Below, piece by piece: positions 28,733 to 36,997 of a DNA stretch of 64,000 nt (the stretch's first letter is position 1; each line of letters begins with the position of its first letter). This DNA comes from Imbroritus primus (GTDB taxonomy: Bacteria > Pseudomonadota > Gammaproteobacteria > Burkholderiales > Burkholderiaceae). The stretch is from assembly GCF_964332355.1 (NCBI RefSeq), contig NZ_OZ201294.1:248001-312000 (forward strand). Reading direction: 5' to 3'. Under the pieces are notes generated by a model. The model did not search any database. It saw only the letters and a program-made list of their open reading frames with translations, and was not told the origin of the DNA. The position numbers and the translations under genes are program-made.

Positions 28733-28868
28733 GCGATGCAAGTTTCCTGTGATATTGCGCTGCGGGAAAAGAAATACCCAACGAGAGTGGGGTATTTCCT
28801 TGTATGGATGAGCTGCTCTTCGGTTTGCAGGCACGTGGGTGCGTCCCGTCGCCCACGTGCCTTTTTAT
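28733..28868 (+). ncRNA. Candidate sigma-54-dependent small RNA, about 135 nt
   Basis: Bounded by a sigma-54 promoter and a textbook intrinsic terminator. Internal structure: a possible TTTCC...GGGAAA pairing near the 5' end, a perfect 9-bp stem GAAATACCC / GGGTATTTC (28771-28779 with 28790-28798, 10-nt loop), then the terminator stem. The single-stranded stretch between the hairpins contains GAGCTGCTCTTCGG. No ORF with a plausible ribosome site fits. Alternative: a regulated leader of flp with premature termination. Confidence 0.5.
28830..28866 (+). terminator. Intrinsic terminator
   Basis: Perfect 10-bp stem GGCACGTGGG / CCCACGTGCC (28830-28839 with 28852-28861), 12-nt loop, followed directly by TTTTT. 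The strongest terminator seen in the window. Confidence 0.8.
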
Positions 28869-28889
28869 TTATTCGGGATTGCACAGGCA

Positions 28890-28903
28890 TATGTGATCAC
28901 ATA
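28890..28903. promoter_or_regulatory. 14-bp perfect palindrome upstream of flp
   Basis: TATGTGATCACATA is a perfect inverted repeat with TGTGA/TCACA half-sites. The half-sites resemble those of Crp/Fnr-family regulators but with 2 nt between them instead of 6, so it is not a standard Crp site. It lies about 80 bp upstream of the flp -35 box. Confidence 0.35.
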
Positions 28904-28981
28904 CATAACCGCGAATGCGGGTTTACCACGTCAGCTATCTATTTTATCCCTCTAAAGTAGGGTGTGGCGCGCAACAGGGGG

Positions 28982-29009
28982 TTGTCAAACGACTAAGAGG
29001 CAGTATTAT
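28982..29009 (+). promoter_or_regulatory. Sigma-70-like promoter of flp and the tad locus
   Basis: TTGTCA (28982-28987), 16-nt spacer, TATTAT (29004-29009), each 5/6 to consensus. The expected transcription start is near 29016, after the small-RNA terminator and 127 nt before flp. Confidence 0.55.
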
Positions 29010-29027
29010 TTAAAAAAATATAAAAAT

Positions 29028-29063
29028 TCGGGAAGGTGGAAAAAAGTTCACCACGCTTCCCGA
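29028..29063 (+). other. Leader hairpin in the flp 5' UTR
   Basis: TCGGGAAGGTGG (29028-29039) pairs with CCAC-g-CTTCCCGA (29051-29063): a 12-bp stem with a one-base bulge, starting about 12 nt after the predicted start. It may stabilise the abundant pilin mRNA. Confidence 0.45.
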
Positions 29064-29142
29064 TCTGCTGTACTTGCGCGTTTTCGTCCGCAATAGGCGG
29101 GCCTTTCTTGCCGTTGGCTGCTATCTAAATCGGGGGTTTATC

Positions 29143-29319
29143 ATGAAAAAAGCCGTGTCGGAGTTTCTGCGTCGTGACGAAGGCGCAAGTGCTGTCGAGT
29201 ATGGCCTGATCGCAGGCCTGATTGCTGCGGTGATTATTACTGCCGTTAGCGGTATCGGTACGCAGCTGCTGGCCAAGTTCAATGCGATCCTGGTGGCACT
29301 GGGCGGGACAGCTTCGTAA
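29143..29319 (+). CDS. flp: Flp/Fap-type pilin
   Basis: 58-aa major pilin of the Tad pilus. The short basic leader MKKAVSEFLRRDEG is followed by the processing site G/ASAVEYGLIAGLIA, with the conserved Glu-Tyr of Flp pilins, then one hydrophobic helix. The prepilin peptidase TadV encoded next cleaves after the Gly. The ATG at 29143 fits the family; the frame extends to 29074. Confidence 0.95.
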   Translation: MKKAVSEFLRRDEGASAVEYGLIAGLIAAVIITAVSGIGTQLLAKFNAILVALGGTAS

Positions 29320-29351
29320 GTCCCGGCACATCTCTCGCAAGTCGCTTCAAC

Positions 29352-29819
29352 ATGTTGGCCTGGACGCAGGCGGCAACAGCCGCCTGCGCGCTTGCTGCGA
29401 TCTGGTATGACGTCCGATACCGGCGTGCCCCGAACGGCCTGGTGCTGCTGACCGCTGCGCTGGCGGCATTGCTGCTGTTCGTCAGCCAGCCGCTCTGGCC
29501 CGGTCTGACATGGCATATGGCGGTACTTTCCGCCTTGGTCGGCCTGGCCGTGTTCGCGTTGTTCTATGCGCTCGGCTGGATGGGTGCGGGAGACGCCAAG
29601 TTTTTTGCCGTCACGGGTCTGCTGGCCGGACCGGTTGGTCTGGGTATCGTCTGGGTCGTGGCATCCTTGCTCGGCGGGCTCCATGCGCTGGCGATTACGC
29701 TGGGGGGGCGCACGCTCCAGGCGGCGCGCGGGCGCGGCATACCGTACGCCGCCTACATGGGCTGCGGCATCTTGTTGTTGTTGTGGCTGCGGCCCGGGAT
29801 CGAGGCCGCACAACATTGA
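29352..29819 (+). CDS. tadV: Prepilin peptidase TadV/CpaA
   Basis: 155-aa A24-family aspartic peptidase in the inner membrane, with about five hydrophobic segments. Catalytic Asp residues are visible in WYDVRYRR (about 20) and GAGDAKFF (about 79). It lacks the N-methylase domain of PilD, as expected for TadV. It processes Flp and the TadE/TadG pseudopilins. Confidence 0.92.
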   Translation: MLAWTQAATAACALAAIWYDVRYRRAPNGLVLLTAALAALLLFVSQPLWPGLTWHMAVLSALVGLAVFALFYALGWMGAGDAKFFAVTGLLAGPVGLGIVWVVASLLGGLHALAITLGGRTLQAARGRGIPYAAYMGCGILLLLWLRPGIEAAQH

Positions 29820-29867
29820 TCGAACCGATTTGAACGGGCCGAACAGAAACGCATAAGGGGGCACCGC

Positions 29868-30338
29868 GTGATCACGCGACGACGGGAAGCCGCCACTGGG
29901 GTATTTGCCTGGCAACACCGCCACCAGCGCGGCATTGCTGCACTGGAACTGGCATTGGCGTTGCCGGTCCTGCTGGCCGTGGTGCTCGGCATCATTTTCT
30001 ATGGGCTGGTGTTCGTCATTCAGCAGGCGCTGACCATGGCTGCCATGGAGGGGTCGCGCGCGGCCCTGCAGTTCCAGCCGACGTTGACGGCGCGCGTCAG
30101 CGCCGCCGAAGCCACGGCACGTGGAGCGTTGCCGCCGTTCATCAGCAACCGCATGGCCAGCGGCGATGTGGCGGCCACGTCCGCCCCATGCACTGCACCG
30201 GCCGGATTCCAATGTGTGACCGTCCAGCTGCGATTCAACCTGACCGGCGGCGCCACGCCATTCCTGCCCAATATTGTTTTCGTTCCCTTGCCGGCGCAAT
30301 TGCAGGCCAGGGCTACCAGCCAGCTCGGCACCGATTAA
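29868..30338 (+). CDS. tadE: TadE-family pseudopilin
   Basis: 156 aa, GTG start with AAGGGGG upstream. N-terminal basic region, then QRGIAALELALALPVLLAVVLGIIFYGLVF, which has the TadE pattern: a prepilin-like Gly, a Glu at +5 and a hydrophobic helix. The remainder is periplasmic, with one Cys pair (TSAPCTAPAGFQC). Minor pilus component. Confidence 0.85.
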   Translation: MITRRREAATGVFAWQHRHQRGIAALELALALPVLLAVVLGIIFYGLVFVIQQALTMAAMEGSRAALQFQPTLTARVSAAEATARGALPPFISNRMASGDVAATSAPCTAPAGFQCVTVQLRFNLTGGATPFLPNIVFVPLPAQLQARATSQLGTD

Positions 30339-30397
30339 CCGTACATGGCGCCCGCCAGCATGGGGCTGGCGCCGCACCCTGATTGACGACAACTACC

Positions 30398-31333
30398 ATG
30401 ACCAGCCAGCACATCAAGATCATCGCCGCCGTCCTGCTGTTCTTCGCTGCCCTCCTGGGTTTCGGCGCGTGGTACGCCGCGCGCGCGCCCAAGCCTGCCG
30501 CCAGCGCCGCACCGCAGACGGCGAACCAGCACCATGCGGTGGTTGTGACGGTGGAGGCGCTGCCGGCGGGCGTGCCCATTACCGCCAGCCAGTTGAAGCT
30601 GGTCGAGTTGCCGATCCGTCCTGAAGGTTCTTTTGCGCAGGTCACCGAGGTGGTCGGGCGGGCGCCAGTCGTGAGCCTGGGCGTTGGCGTGCCGCTGATC
30701 GACGCGCAACTCGCCACGGGACTGGCAACACAGGTGGAAGAGGGCCAGCGCGCCGTGGCAGTGAATGTCGATGAAATGATCGGGGTGGGCAATCGCATCG
30801 CGCCCGGGGATTTCGTCGATGTGTTCTTCCTGCTCAAGCGCGATGACCGGGAGATTGCCGGCACGCAGGCGCGTCTGCTGCTTTCCCGCCTACGGGTACT
30901 GACGTATGGCCCGCAGTCCATCAGCCAGGCGGCGTCGCAACCGCCGGACGGCGCGGCAGGGCGGCGCGCCGAGCCTATCCGCACGGCCGTGCTGGCGGTG
31001 CCGGTCGATGACGTCAACGAACTATTGGTTGCGCAGCAGGCCGGCCATCTGATGCTGGCCTTGCGCAATCCGGCGGATGCGGCCGAGCCCACTGCCGGGC
31101 GCTTTGCGCCACCGTCGCCTGTCCGGACCCCGGTCGCCGGGCAACCGCCGTCGCGCGAGCCACTTGACAGGGCAGCCGCAGGCGTGGCGCTCGTCGGCAT
31201 GGCCGGCTCGGTTGCCACACGCAGCGTCGTGCCGCCGGTCGCACCGGTCGCGCCGGCTGTGCGGCCGACCGGCACCGCACCATCCGCCGCAACGATCGAA
31301 GTCATCCGCGCAGGCAAGCGGAGTGTTGAATGA
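30398..31333 (+). CDS. cpaB: Flp pilus assembly protein CpaB/RcpC
   Basis: 311 aa. N-terminal membrane anchor (about 5-25), SAF-type domain (about 45-105, VVVTVEALPAGVPITASQLKLVELP), then the RcpC region (AVAVNVDEMIGVGNRIAPGDFVDVFFLL). A Pro/Ala-rich low-complexity C-terminus follows. Periplasmic, thought to help the secretin. The ATG at 30398 is preferred over a TTG five codons earlier. It overlaps cpaC. Confidence 0.9.
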   Translation: MTSQHIKIIAAVLLFFAALLGFGAWYAARAPKPAASAAPQTANQHHAVVVTVEALPAGVPITASQLKLVELPIRPEGSFAQVTEVVGRAPVVSLGVGVPLIDAQLATGLATQVEEGQRAVAVNVDEMIGVGNRIAPGDFVDVFFLLKRDDREIAGTQARLLLSRLRVLTYGPQSISQAASQPPDGAAGRRAEPIRTAVLAVPVDDVNELLVAQQAGHLMLALRNPADAAEPTAGRFAPPSPVRTPVAGQPPSREPLDRAAAGVALVGMAGSVATRSVVPPVAPVAPAVRPTGTAPSAATIEVIRAGKRSVE

Positions 31334-32577
31334 CTCGATCTGCCCGACCGTCGTTTCCATGTGAACCCGTCACCATGCTCATGAAAGTTCTACGGCTCAT
31401 TGCTTGTACTGCCTGCCTCGTCTCTGCCGCCGCCATGGCGCAGCCCGCCGCCACGGAACGCGCGCCGCAGAACGTCAGCCTGCTCACCGGCGCGCAGCAG
31501 ACACTGAACCTGGGGCGGCCGCTAGAACGCGTGGCGATCGGTAATCCCGAAGTCGCGGATGCCTTGCTGCTCAAGAACGGTGGCGTGACGAGCAGCCTGC
31601 TGCTGGTCGGCAAGAAGACGGGCGATACCAGCGTGATTGTCTGGCCGCGCGGCGGCGCGCCGCTGCAGTATCAGGTGCGCGTAGATGGCGCGGCGCCGAT
31701 CGCCGCGAGCAACACCGTACAGGTGGACGTGAAGGTGGTGGAGTTCAGCAAGACCGTGCTGAAAGAAGCCGGATTCAACCTGTTTCTCAGCCGCTCGGGT
31801 TTTGCCTTCGGCAGCTTTGCGCCAGGCAGCCTGCGCAGCTATGAGATGTCCGGCGCGCCGGCTCGCAGACCGTCCCTGTCGGTCGACACGACTTCCCCCA
31901 TCAGCAGCGCCTTCAATCTGGTGGCAGGCATCAGCGGCGGTATCTTCAGCAACCTGAGCCTGCTGGAGGCGAACGGCATGGCACGCGTGCTGGCGGAGCC
32001 AACGCTGGTTGCGCTGTCCGGCCAGAACGCGACCTTCCTCGCGGGCGGCGAGATTCCGATTCCCGTGCCGCAGGCCTTCGGCACCACCACCATCGAATAC
32101 AAGCAGTTCGGTATTGGCCTGACAGTGACGCCAACCGTGCTCGGGCCCAACCGGATCGCCCTCAAGGTCGCGCCCGAGGCCAGCGACCTTGATGCAACGC
32201 GCGGCATCGTGCTGAACGGAGCGTCCGTCCCTGCCATCATCACCCGCCGCGCCGACACCACGGTTGAGCTGGGCGATGGAGAGAGCTTCATCATCGGCGG
32301 GCTGGTGAGCCGCAATACGCTCTCGAACGTCGACAAGGTGCCGCTGCTGGGCGATCTGCCGATCCTCGGTACGTTTTTCAAGCGTCTCAATTTTCATCAG
32401 GAAGACCGCGAGCTGATGATCGTGGTGACGCCGCACCTGGTCAAGCCAATCGCGCGCGACGCCCCGGTGATGCGCGCGCTGCCGGGCGACGGCAAGACGA
32501 CGGCCGAGCCGTGGACGTGGCGGACCTTCGTCCTCGGCGGGGCCGCGCAGGAAGCCGCCCCGGGATTTTCTCGATAA
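31330..32577 (+). CDS. cpaC: Tad secretin CpaC/RcpA
   Basis: 415 aa (or about 400 aa from an inner start). Outer-membrane secretin channel. Pilus-secretin N-domain (QNVSLLTGAQQTLNLGRPLERVAIGNPEVAD), BON-like linker, then the secretin core (VDVKVVEFSKTVLKEAG... VLAEPTLVALSGQNATFLAGGEIPIPVPQ... TVELGDGESFIIGGLV). ATGA overlap with cpaB and GGAG 7 nt upstream favour 31330. The signal peptide proper (MKVLRLIACTACLVSAAAMA) begins at 31381, so 31375/31381 is an alternative start. Confidence 0.92.
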   Translation: MTRSARPSFPCEPVTMLMKVLRLIACTACLVSAAAMAQPAATERAPQNVSLLTGAQQTLNLGRPLERVAIGNPEVADALLLKNGGVTSSLLLVGKKTGDTSVIVWPRGGAPLQYQVRVDGAAPIAASNTVQVDVKVVEFSKTVLKEAGFNLFLSRSGFAFGSFAPGSLRSYEMSGAPARRPSLSVDTTSPISSAFNLVAGISGGIFSNLSLLEANGMARVLAEPTLVALSGQNATFLAGGEIPIPVPQAFGTTTIEYKQFGIGLTVTPTVLGPNRIALKVAPEASDLDATRGIVLNGASVPAIITRRADTTVELGDGESFIIGGLVSRNTLSNVDKVPLLGDLPILGTFFKRLNFHQEDRELMIVVTPHLVKPIARDAPVMRALPGDGKTTAEPWTWRTFVLGGAAQEAAPGFSR

Positions 32578-32592
32578 GAGGCGCAGTTCCAT

Positions 32593-33804
32593 ATGAAAGT
32601 CCCTGCCTTTCTCCTGAACACGGCGTCCTCCGAGCTGCGGGCCTGGCTCGGGACGACGCTGCATGATCTCGGCACGCTCGCGGTATGCCCCGGCACGGCG
32701 GAGTTTGTCGAACAGGTCAGCGTGGTCAATCCCCGCGTAGTGTTCCTGTCTTTCATGGATGCCCAGGCCGACGAGTCGGCGCAGCTTGCCGAGCGCCTCC
32801 TGGCCCTGTATCCCGACCTGCCGCTGATTGCCGTGGGCACGACGCAGGATGCCAGCATGGTGGTGCGCGCCATGCGTTGCGGCGCGCGCGACTTCATCGA
32901 TATCGGCGGCGCGCCGGCCGATGCCGTGCAGGCCGTCCGGCGGGTGTCCCACGAGGCGGAAAAAACCGAGCCCGGACGCAGTGGCCGCGTGACCGCGATC
33001 ATCGGCGCGCGCGTGGGCGTGGGCACCACCACGCTGGCGATCAACCTCGCGGTGCACATGCGCCGCCAGCTGCGTCGCCAGGGCGATGACGAACTGCTGC
33101 TCATGGACATGGGGTTGCCGGCGCGCGACGGTTCTTTGGACATGAATCTGTCGCCCAATTTCAGTTTCGCCGATGCCGTGCGCAATGTGCGGCGTTTCGA
33201 CAAGGTGTTTGCGCAGACCGCGCTGGCACGGCATGGCAGCGGTGTCGCCGTGCTGCCGCTGCCAGCCGCGCTGGCCGACATGAAGGACGTGTCCTATGCG
33301 GAGGCGCTCGGGCTGATGAATCGCCTGCGCAGCTTCTTCGAGCGGCAGATTGTCGATCTGGGCGGATTCAATAATATGGATTTCACGGCCCACCTGCTCA
33401 AGGCAGCCGATGAAGTCCTGCTCGTGGCGGACCAGAGCGTGGGCGCCATCGTTTCCGCGGCGGAGCTGTTGCAGGAGCTCAAGAAGCGGGAAGTTGAAAC
33501 CAACGGGATTCACCTTGTCATCTCGAAATATGACGCGCGGCTGGGCGTCGATGCCGCGGCAATTGCCGAGCGGCTGGAGCTGCGCTCCGTTCTTACCGTT
33601 CCCGACCGGCGCGAAGCGTTGACGCTTTCGGCTAACCAGGGCGCGGTGCTGGCGGAACAGGCGCCGGCCGATCCGTATGTCCGGGCCCTGAATCCCCTGT
33701 GTGCGGCGCTTGGCTATCGCATGGCGGAAACACGGGAAGGACTGAAGGCCAAACTGTCGCGCCATCTGCCCAACCTGCTGCGCCAATCCTTCTCCGGAAA
33801 CTGA
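32593..33804 (+). CDS. cpaE: Pilus localisation ATPase-like protein TadZ/CpaE
   Basis: 403 aa. N-terminal atypical receiver-like domain (about 1-125), then a ParA/MinD-type domain (about 130-390). The deviant Walker A position reads ARVGVGTTTLA, where active family members have K-G-G-x-G-K-T, so both conserved lysines are missing. Downstream MinD-like sequence persists (LLLMDMGLPARDG, VLLVADQSVGAIV). Family members place the Tad machine at the pole or cell envelope. ATP hydrolysis here is doubtful. Confidence 0.88.
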   Translation: MKVPAFLLNTASSELRAWLGTTLHDLGTLAVCPGTAEFVEQVSVVNPRVVFLSFMDAQADESAQLAERLLALYPDLPLIAVGTTQDASMVVRAMRCGARDFIDIGGAPADAVQAVRRVSHEAEKTEPGRSGRVTAIIGARVGVGTTTLAINLAVHMRRQLRRQGDDELLLMDMGLPARDGSLDMNLSPNFSFADAVRNVRRFDKVFAQTALARHGSGVAVLPLPAALADMKDVSYAEALGLMNRLRSFFERQIVDLGGFNNMDFTAHLLKAADEVLLVADQSVGAIVSAAELLQELKKREVETNGIHLVISKYDARLGVDAAAIAERLELRSVLTVPDRREALTLSANQGAVLAEQAPADPYVRALNPLCAALGYRMAETREGLKAKLSRHLPNLLRQSFSGN

Positions 33805-33807
33805 TGT

Positions 33808-35130
33808 ATGAATCCGCCCATTGAATTTGCCGACCAGGGCCCGCCCTCCACATCCTTTGCGGCGACGCAGGAATTCCAGGACATCAAGGAGTCCGCGCAC
33901 GAGCACCTGCTGACACGCGTGGAAGAGCTCGGGGCCGAGTTTGGACGCTGGTCCGCCGCTGCCATCAAGCGTTTCGTCGACCTTGAGGTGGAAGGCTATA
34001 TCCGCCTCAAGCGCATTCCGGTGAACGAGGCGGAGATCCGCCAGGTCGCCGAAGCGCTGACCAAGGAGCTGGCGGGTTTCGGCCCGATCGAGGACCTGCT
34101 GAACGATGCGGCGGTCGAGGACATTCTTGTCAATGGCCATCTCGACGTGTACGTGTCGCGCTTCGGGCGACTCGAGCGCATGCCCGTGCGCTTTACCGAT
34201 CAAGGCCACCTGCTACGTATCGTGCGCCGCATCCTGGCACCGATCGGCCGGCGGCTCGACGAATCGAACCCGATGGTCGATGCGCGCCTGCCGGACGGCG
34301 GCCGCATCAACGTCATCATTCCGCCGCTGGCCTTGCAGGGTCCCATCGTCTCGATCCGCAAGTTCCGCAAGGATCCACTGCGGCCAGAAGACCTGCTTTC
34401 GCTTGGCACCATGAATGCCGAGATTGCCGAGTTGCTCGAGGCGGCGGTCAAGGCGCGCTGCAATATCCTCGTCAGCGGCGGCACCAGTTCGGGCAAGACG
34501 TCCCTGCTCAACGCCCTGGCCACGCACGTGCCGGACACGGAGCGCGTCATCACCATCGAAGACACCGCCGAGCTGTCGCTCAACCATCCCCATGTGGTGC
34601 GTCTCGAAAGCCGGCCTGGCGGCTTCGAGGGCACGGGCGTCGTGTCGATCCGCGACCTGCTGCGCAACAGCCTGCGCATGCGGCCGGACCGCATCATCGT
34701 CGGCGAAGTGCGCGGCGGCGAGGTGCTGGAAATGCTGCAGGCCATGAGCACAGGGCACGACGGCTCGATGGGCACGATCCACGCCAGTTCGCCGCGCGAA
34801 TGCCTGTACCGGCTGGAAATGCTGGCCGGCTTCGCCGGTTTCCAGGGCAGCGAGGTCAGCCTGCGCCGGCAGATCGCCAACGCCATCGATTTCATCGTAC
34901 AGATCGGCCGCCTGTCGAGCGGCAAGCGCCGCATCCTGTCGGTCACCGAGATCACTGGCTTGGGCGACAACATCGTGTCGATGCAGGAACTGTATCGCTA
35001 CGAACCGCTCATCAATGCCGATGGCGAGGAGATGGACCGCTGGACATCGCTCGGCATCAAGCCGCATTCGCCCAAGCTGGCGCGCATGCGTCCCACCACC
35101 TCCATGTTCGATACGCGCTTCGATGTCTAG
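33808..35130 (+). CDS. cpaF: Tad secretion ATPase TadA/CpaF
   Basis: 440-aa hexameric motor of the Tad pilus. Walker A SGGTSSGKTSLLN, Asp box ITIEDTAELSL, Walker B RPDRIIVGEVRGGE, His box GSMGTIHASS. The N-terminal ~110 residues form the usual helical domain (FGPIEDLLNDAAVEDILVNG). Cytoplasmic face of the inner membrane. It starts 3 bp after the cpaE stop. Confidence 0.95.
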   Translation: MNPPIEFADQGPPSTSFAATQEFQDIKESAHEHLLTRVEELGAEFGRWSAAAIKRFVDLEVEGYIRLKRIPVNEAEIRQVAEALTKELAGFGPIEDLLNDAAVEDILVNGHLDVYVSRFGRLERMPVRFTDQGHLLRIVRRILAPIGRRLDESNPMVDARLPDGGRINVIIPPLALQGPIVSIRKFRKDPLRPEDLLSLGTMNAEIAELLEAAVKARCNILVSGGTSSGKTSLLNALATHVPDTERVITIEDTAELSLNHPHVVRLESRPGGFEGTGVVSIRDLLRNSLRMRPDRIIVGEVRGGEVLEMLQAMSTGHDGSMGTIHASSPRECLYRLEMLAGFAGFQGSEVSLRRQIANAIDFIVQIGRLSSGKRRILSVTEITGLGDNIVSMQELYRYEPLINADGEEMDRWTSLGIKPHSPKLARMRPTTSMFDTRFDV

Positions 35131-36046
35131 TATCGCCATGCTCCTCTTCGGCGGCGTGCTGTTCCTCTCCGGTGCGGCACTGTGGCTGTTGGCGGTGGCG
35201 CGCACGCGCATGGCGCGCGAGCAGGCCAGCGCCTTCATCGACGAGCAGGCGCGCGCCGTGCAGGCGCGTTATACAGAGACGCCGGTACCGCAGCGCAAGG
35301 CCGTGCCGGACATCATGCGCGCCTGGCACGATCTGCTGGCCCGCGCGGACATCGTGCCGGGACGGCGCTTCTACCTGCTGAGCGCCGCGCCGCTCGCGCT
35401 GGTGATCTTGCTCGCATGGTGGATGGGCGGCGGACTGGCGGCAGTGGTGACGCTGCTGCTCGGATTGCTGATTGCGCTGTTCTGGATCTGGAAGCGCGCC
35501 GACCGTAGCGGCGTACGCCTGCGGCTGCAGCTTCCGACCTTTCTCGATGGCGTGCTGCGCATGATCACCATCGGCAGCAGCATCCCCGCCGCCTTCCAGA
35601 GTGCCGCCACTGCGACCGAAGCGCCGCTGCGCACCTGCCTGGCAAAGGTCGTCCAGTTGCAGCGCGCCGGCACCGACCTGGACCAGGCCATGTTCCAGAT
35701 TGCGCGCCAGTACCGCATTGAGGAACTGGTACTGCTGGCGGCCGTGCTGCGCATGTCGCAGCGCTATGGCGGCCGCGCCGACATCGTCATGGAACGTACC
35801 GCCGCCTTCATGCGCGATCGCGAACAGGCGCAGCGCGACCTGCTCGCGCTCTCGTCGGAAACCCGCCTGTCGGCCTGGGTGCTGGGCCTGCTGCCGGTCA
35901 TCCTGTGCGGCTTTATCATCCTTTCCAATCCCGGCTACGTGTTCTCGATGTGGGCCGATCCCACCGGACGCACGCTACTCTGTGGCGCAGTCGGTTTGCA
36001 GGTGCTGGGAGCGGCGCTGCTCTATCGTCTCAGCAGGGCGGTGTGA
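35123..36046 (+). CDS. tadB: Tad inner-membrane protein TadB
   Basis: 307-aa T2SSF-domain platform protein with membrane segments near residues 5-25, about 95-130 and the C-terminus. The cytoplasmic T2SSF motif is visible (LPTFLDGVLRMITIGSSIPAAFQ). The ATG at 35123 lies within the end of cpaF (8-bp overlap), which fixes the start. Confidence 0.92.
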   Translation: MSSIAMLLFGGVLFLSGAALWLLAVARTRMAREQASAFIDEQARAVQARYTETPVPQRKAVPDIMRAWHDLLARADIVPGRRFYLLSAAPLALVILLAWWMGGGLAAVVTLLLGLLIALFWIWKRADRSGVRLRLQLPTFLDGVLRMITIGSSIPAAFQSAATATEAPLRTCLAKVVQLQRAGTDLDQAMFQIARQYRIEELVLLAAVLRMSQRYGGRADIVMERTAAFMRDREQAQRDLLALSSETRLSAWVLGLLPVILCGFIILSNPGYVFSMWADPTGRTLLCGAVGLQVLGAALLYRLSRAV

Positions 36047-36048
36047 CC

Positions 36049-36993
36049 ATGAGTGCGACGCTTGCCTGGTTGAGCCTGATTTTCCTGAGCGCCGCGGGTG
36101 GCCTGCTGCTGGGCATGTGGCTCGTGCCCATCCTGCGCAGGCGACGTGTGGCACGCACGCTCGACAGCGCCCTGGCGCGCCAGGGCGGCGCGGAAGCAGA
36201 CATGCCGCAGCGCGCGCAGACCCTTAACCAATCGGTCTCACGTCTTGGGGAACGGTTGGGTGAGCGGGTCGGCGCGCACTGGATCGATAGCCGCATCGGG
36301 CATCACCTGGTGACCGCGGAGGATGTGCAGCTGCTGCACAGCGCCGGCTTCTACGGGCCCCGCCCTCGCGCTACCTTTGCTGCCATCCGCGCATTGTTGC
36401 CGTTGCTGCTGATGATGCTGGCGCTGCTGTTCGAGGCAGGGTCCGGGCAGCGGCTGTTGCTGGCATTCAGCGGCTTCGCCGTTGGCTTTCTGCTGCCCAA
36501 GTGGCTGTTGCGCCAGCGCGTGGTGCGGCGCACGCGTGCGGTGGAAGAGGAATTGCCGATCCTGGTGGATCTGCTGCGCCTGCTGCAGGGCGTGGGTCTC
36601 AGCATCGACCAGAGCTTGCAGGTGATCGCCACCGAGTTCAGCCCGATGCTGCGCGTGCTGGGGCCGGAACTGACGCGCGCCAACCAGCAATTCGCGAGTG
36701 GCCGTACGCGCGAGGCAACTCTGCAGCGCCTGGCAGCATTGTTCGCAGACGAGGACCTGAAAAGCCTCATGCAGATGCTGATGCAGGTCGACAAGTTTGG
36801 CGGCGCGGTCCAGGAGCCGCTGCGGCTGTTCGGCACGCGGCTTCAGGAAACGCGGCGCGCGCGGCTGAAAGACCGTGTCGGGAAGCTGACCGTCAAGATG
36901 ACCCTGGTGATGATTGTGACGCTGCTGCCGGCCATCCTGATCGTCACTGCTGGCCCTGGTTTCCTGAGCGTGCTGCGGGCGCTGGGAGGATAG
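36049..36993 (+). CDS. tadC: Tad inner-membrane protein TadC
   Basis: 314-aa second T2SSF platform protein, partner of TadB. Membrane segments at about 5-25, 110-150 and 290-312; cytoplasmic T2SSF region EEELPILVDLLRLLQGVGLSI. The start at 36049 lies 2 bp after the tadB stop. The longer upstream frame overlaps tadB and is discarded. Confidence 0.92.
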   Translation: MSATLAWLSLIFLSAAGGLLLGMWLVPILRRRRVARTLDSALARQGGAEADMPQRAQTLNQSVSRLGERLGERVGAHWIDSRIGHHLVTAEDVQLLHSAGFYGPRPRATFAAIRALLPLLLMMLALLFEAGSGQRLLLAFSGFAVGFLLPKWLLRQRVVRRTRAVEEELPILVDLLRLLQGVGLSIDQSLQVIATEFSPMLRVLGPELTRANQQFASGRTREATLQRLAALFADEDLKSLMQMLMQVDKFGGAVQEPLRLFGTRLQETRRARLKDRVGKLTVKMTLVMIVTLLPAILIVTAGPGFLSVLRALGG

Positions 36994-36997
36994 CGGG

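Larger units (their letters stand above)
28256..29142. other. AT-rich divergent regulatory region between the lipoprotein gene and flp
   Basis: About 890 bases, clearly more AT-rich than the flanks, without a convincing protein gene. It holds a minus-strand sigma-54 promoter, a GTTAC-motif cluster, a plus-strand sigma-54 promoter, a candidate small RNA with terminator, a 14-bp palindrome, a sigma-70-like promoter and a leader hairpin; each is listed separately. Confidence 0.8.

Noticed and set aside
28736..28960. 74-codon frame across the candidate small RNA
   Set aside because: It reads through two perfect hairpins and the terminator, with no ribosome site; better explained as structured RNA.
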